NCBI GenBank assembly: GCA_021787595.1
Contig: JAJYLQ010000016.1
Span: forward strand, 1 to 64,000
Origin: Chloroflexota bacterium
GTDB taxonomy: Bacteria > Chloroflexota > Anaerolineae > Anaerolineales > Villigracilaceae
DNA: 64,000 nt
Direction: 5' to 3'
In this document: in pieces, positions 63,476 to 64,000 of the stretch
Layout of the letters: every line of letters starts with the position of its first letter
Position numbering within the stretch: position 1 is the first letter of the stretch
Program-made: the position numbers and the translations under genes
The notes under the pieces: model-generated
Seen by the model: only the letters and a program-made list of their open reading frames with translations
The model's database searches: none
What the model was told of the DNA's origin: nothing

Positions 63476-63530
63476 GGGCACAGCGAAACTGATGCGCTTC
63501 ATCACCTTTCAATCCTCGCTGTGCCCGTAC
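63472..63530. repeat. 60-bp GTAGGGGCACAGCG-type element, copy 5
   Basis: Ends GTAGGGGCACAGCG and CGCTGTGCCCGTAC, 59 bp. Its second to fourth bases are the stop codon of selB. It is followed by GGAGGAAATA, the ribosome binding site of the next gene. Confidence 0.85.
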
Positions 63531-63541
63531 CGGAGGAAATA

Positions 63542-64000
63542 ATGTGCGGACGATTTACTTTAACCGTTGACCCTGCCGAATTAAAAGAAGCCTTTGCCGA
63601 TTACACATTGCCGAAAAAATATGCGCCGCGTTACAACGTCGCGCCGACGCAGCCGGTGCTGGCCATCCCGAACGACGGACTCAACAAAGCGGATTTTTTC
63701 GTGTGGGGTTTGATCCCGTCATGGGCAAAAGACCCGGCGATTGGCAACCGGCTCATCAACGCGCGCGGCGAGACGCTGGGCGAAAAGCCGTCGTTCCGCG
63801 GCGGATATAAATACAAACGCTGCTTGATCCTCGCCGATGGCTTTTACGAATGGAAATCCCAACCTGGCACGAAAACAAAGATCCCGCATTTCATTCATCT
63901 CAAAACGGGAAAGCCGTTTGCATTCGCGGGGCTGTGGGATGAATGGAATTCGCCGGACGGTTCGATGGTTCGGACATGCATCATCGTGACGACCACGCCA
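63542..64000 (+). CDS. HMCES/YedK family SOS response-associated peptidase, partial
   Basis: The first 153 residues are present and the gene runs off the window end. MCGRF gives the catalytic Cys2 (after Met removal), followed by RYNVAPTQPVLAI, WGLIPSWAKD, INARGETL and GFYEWK, all family motifs. The protein crosslinks to abasic sites in single-stranded DNA and shields them. Start is fixed by CGGAGG 6 nt upstream. The C-terminal His motif lies beyond the window. Confidence 0.93.
   Translation, partial: MCGRFTLTVDPAELKEAFADYTLPKKYAPRYNVAPTQPVLAIPNDGLNKADFFVWGLIPSWAKDPAIGNRLINARGETLGEKPSFRGGYKYKRCLILADGFYEWKSQPGTKTKIPHFIHLKTGKPFAFAGLWDEWNSPDGSMVRTCIIVTTTP

Overview
The window most likely comes from a member of the Chloroflexota, class Anaerolineae, probably a metagenome-derived genome; this is inferred from gene content, not from a marker gene. 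Pointers are a Tad pilus locus with no visible secretin, a SufCBDSU system with a Cys-rich SufR-type regulator, exported lipoproteins with Pro/Thr-rich linkers, a HydBGDA-type NiFe hydrogenase, and intergenic spacers full of short palindromic and low-complexity repeats. An oxygen-using aromatic amino acid hydroxylase beside the hydrogenase region suggests an organism that can live with some oxygen.

Layout. 1-2.1 kb: minus-strand operon of four small exported proteins, two of them DUF2690. 2.1-6.3 kb: palindromic arrays, an HU-like protein, a DUF429 protein, a TlpA-like thioredoxin and a degenerate Lgt-like membrane protein. 6.3-9.7 kb: phenylalanine hydroxylase divergent from a pteridine-reductase-like SDR, FolB and FolK, with FolE convergent. 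9.8-17.3 kb: HPF, ComF and the Tad locus (TadC, TadB, CpaF, receiver-CpaE fusion, CpaB, and a 51-residue Flp pilin behind its own terminator). 17.5-18.9 kb: hisS followed by tRNA-His. 19-24.1 kb: cyclic-nucleotide-domain protein, HydB, HydG, HydD, HydA and a maturation protease. 24.3-27.2 kb: methyltransferase, PIG-L, DinB-like and DUF4013 proteins. 27.3-34.6 kb: the suf operon (sufC, sufB with a 199-residue mini-intein, sufD, an unknown Lys/Ala-rich protein, sufS, sufU, Rieske protein).

34.7-37.3 kb: a DUF212 membrane protein, XseB, XseA and a HIT protein. 37.8-41.8 kb: a DUF3048 lipoprotein split by a Cna-B-like domain, then thiolase and 3-hydroxyacyl-CoA dehydrogenase. 41.8-44.5 kb: accessory patch with a repeat-bounded GxxExxY nuclease-like gene, a broken response regulator and small exported proteins. 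44.7-46.3 kb: XRE regulator, SufR-like regulator and a SufT/MIP18-type protein. 46.4-56.4 kb: XRE-cupin regulator, HD-GYP protein, two lipoproteins, fatty acid hydroxylase-like protein, MFS exporter, zinc-ribbon protein, an aspartase/fumarase and a second DUF3048 lipoprotein. 56.7-60.3 kb: three-gene ion-pump-like membrane cluster. 60.3-64 kb: coiled-coil protein, SelB, and a partial HMCES/YedK protein cut by the window end.

Strongest observations. The suf operon and the distant sufR-like gene share a 27-bp A+T-rich dyad element, each copy abutting the -35 box of a near-consensus promoter, which predicts a SufR operator. SufB carries a mini-intein exactly before the conserved Cys of its EGCTAP motif. 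Five copies of a 59-60 bp inverted repeat show compensatory changes in the stem and a related interior, and one supplies the stop codon of selB. A GxxExxY gene is bounded by related palindromic repeats that encode its last residues. No rRNA, CRISPR array, phage region or transposase was seen.
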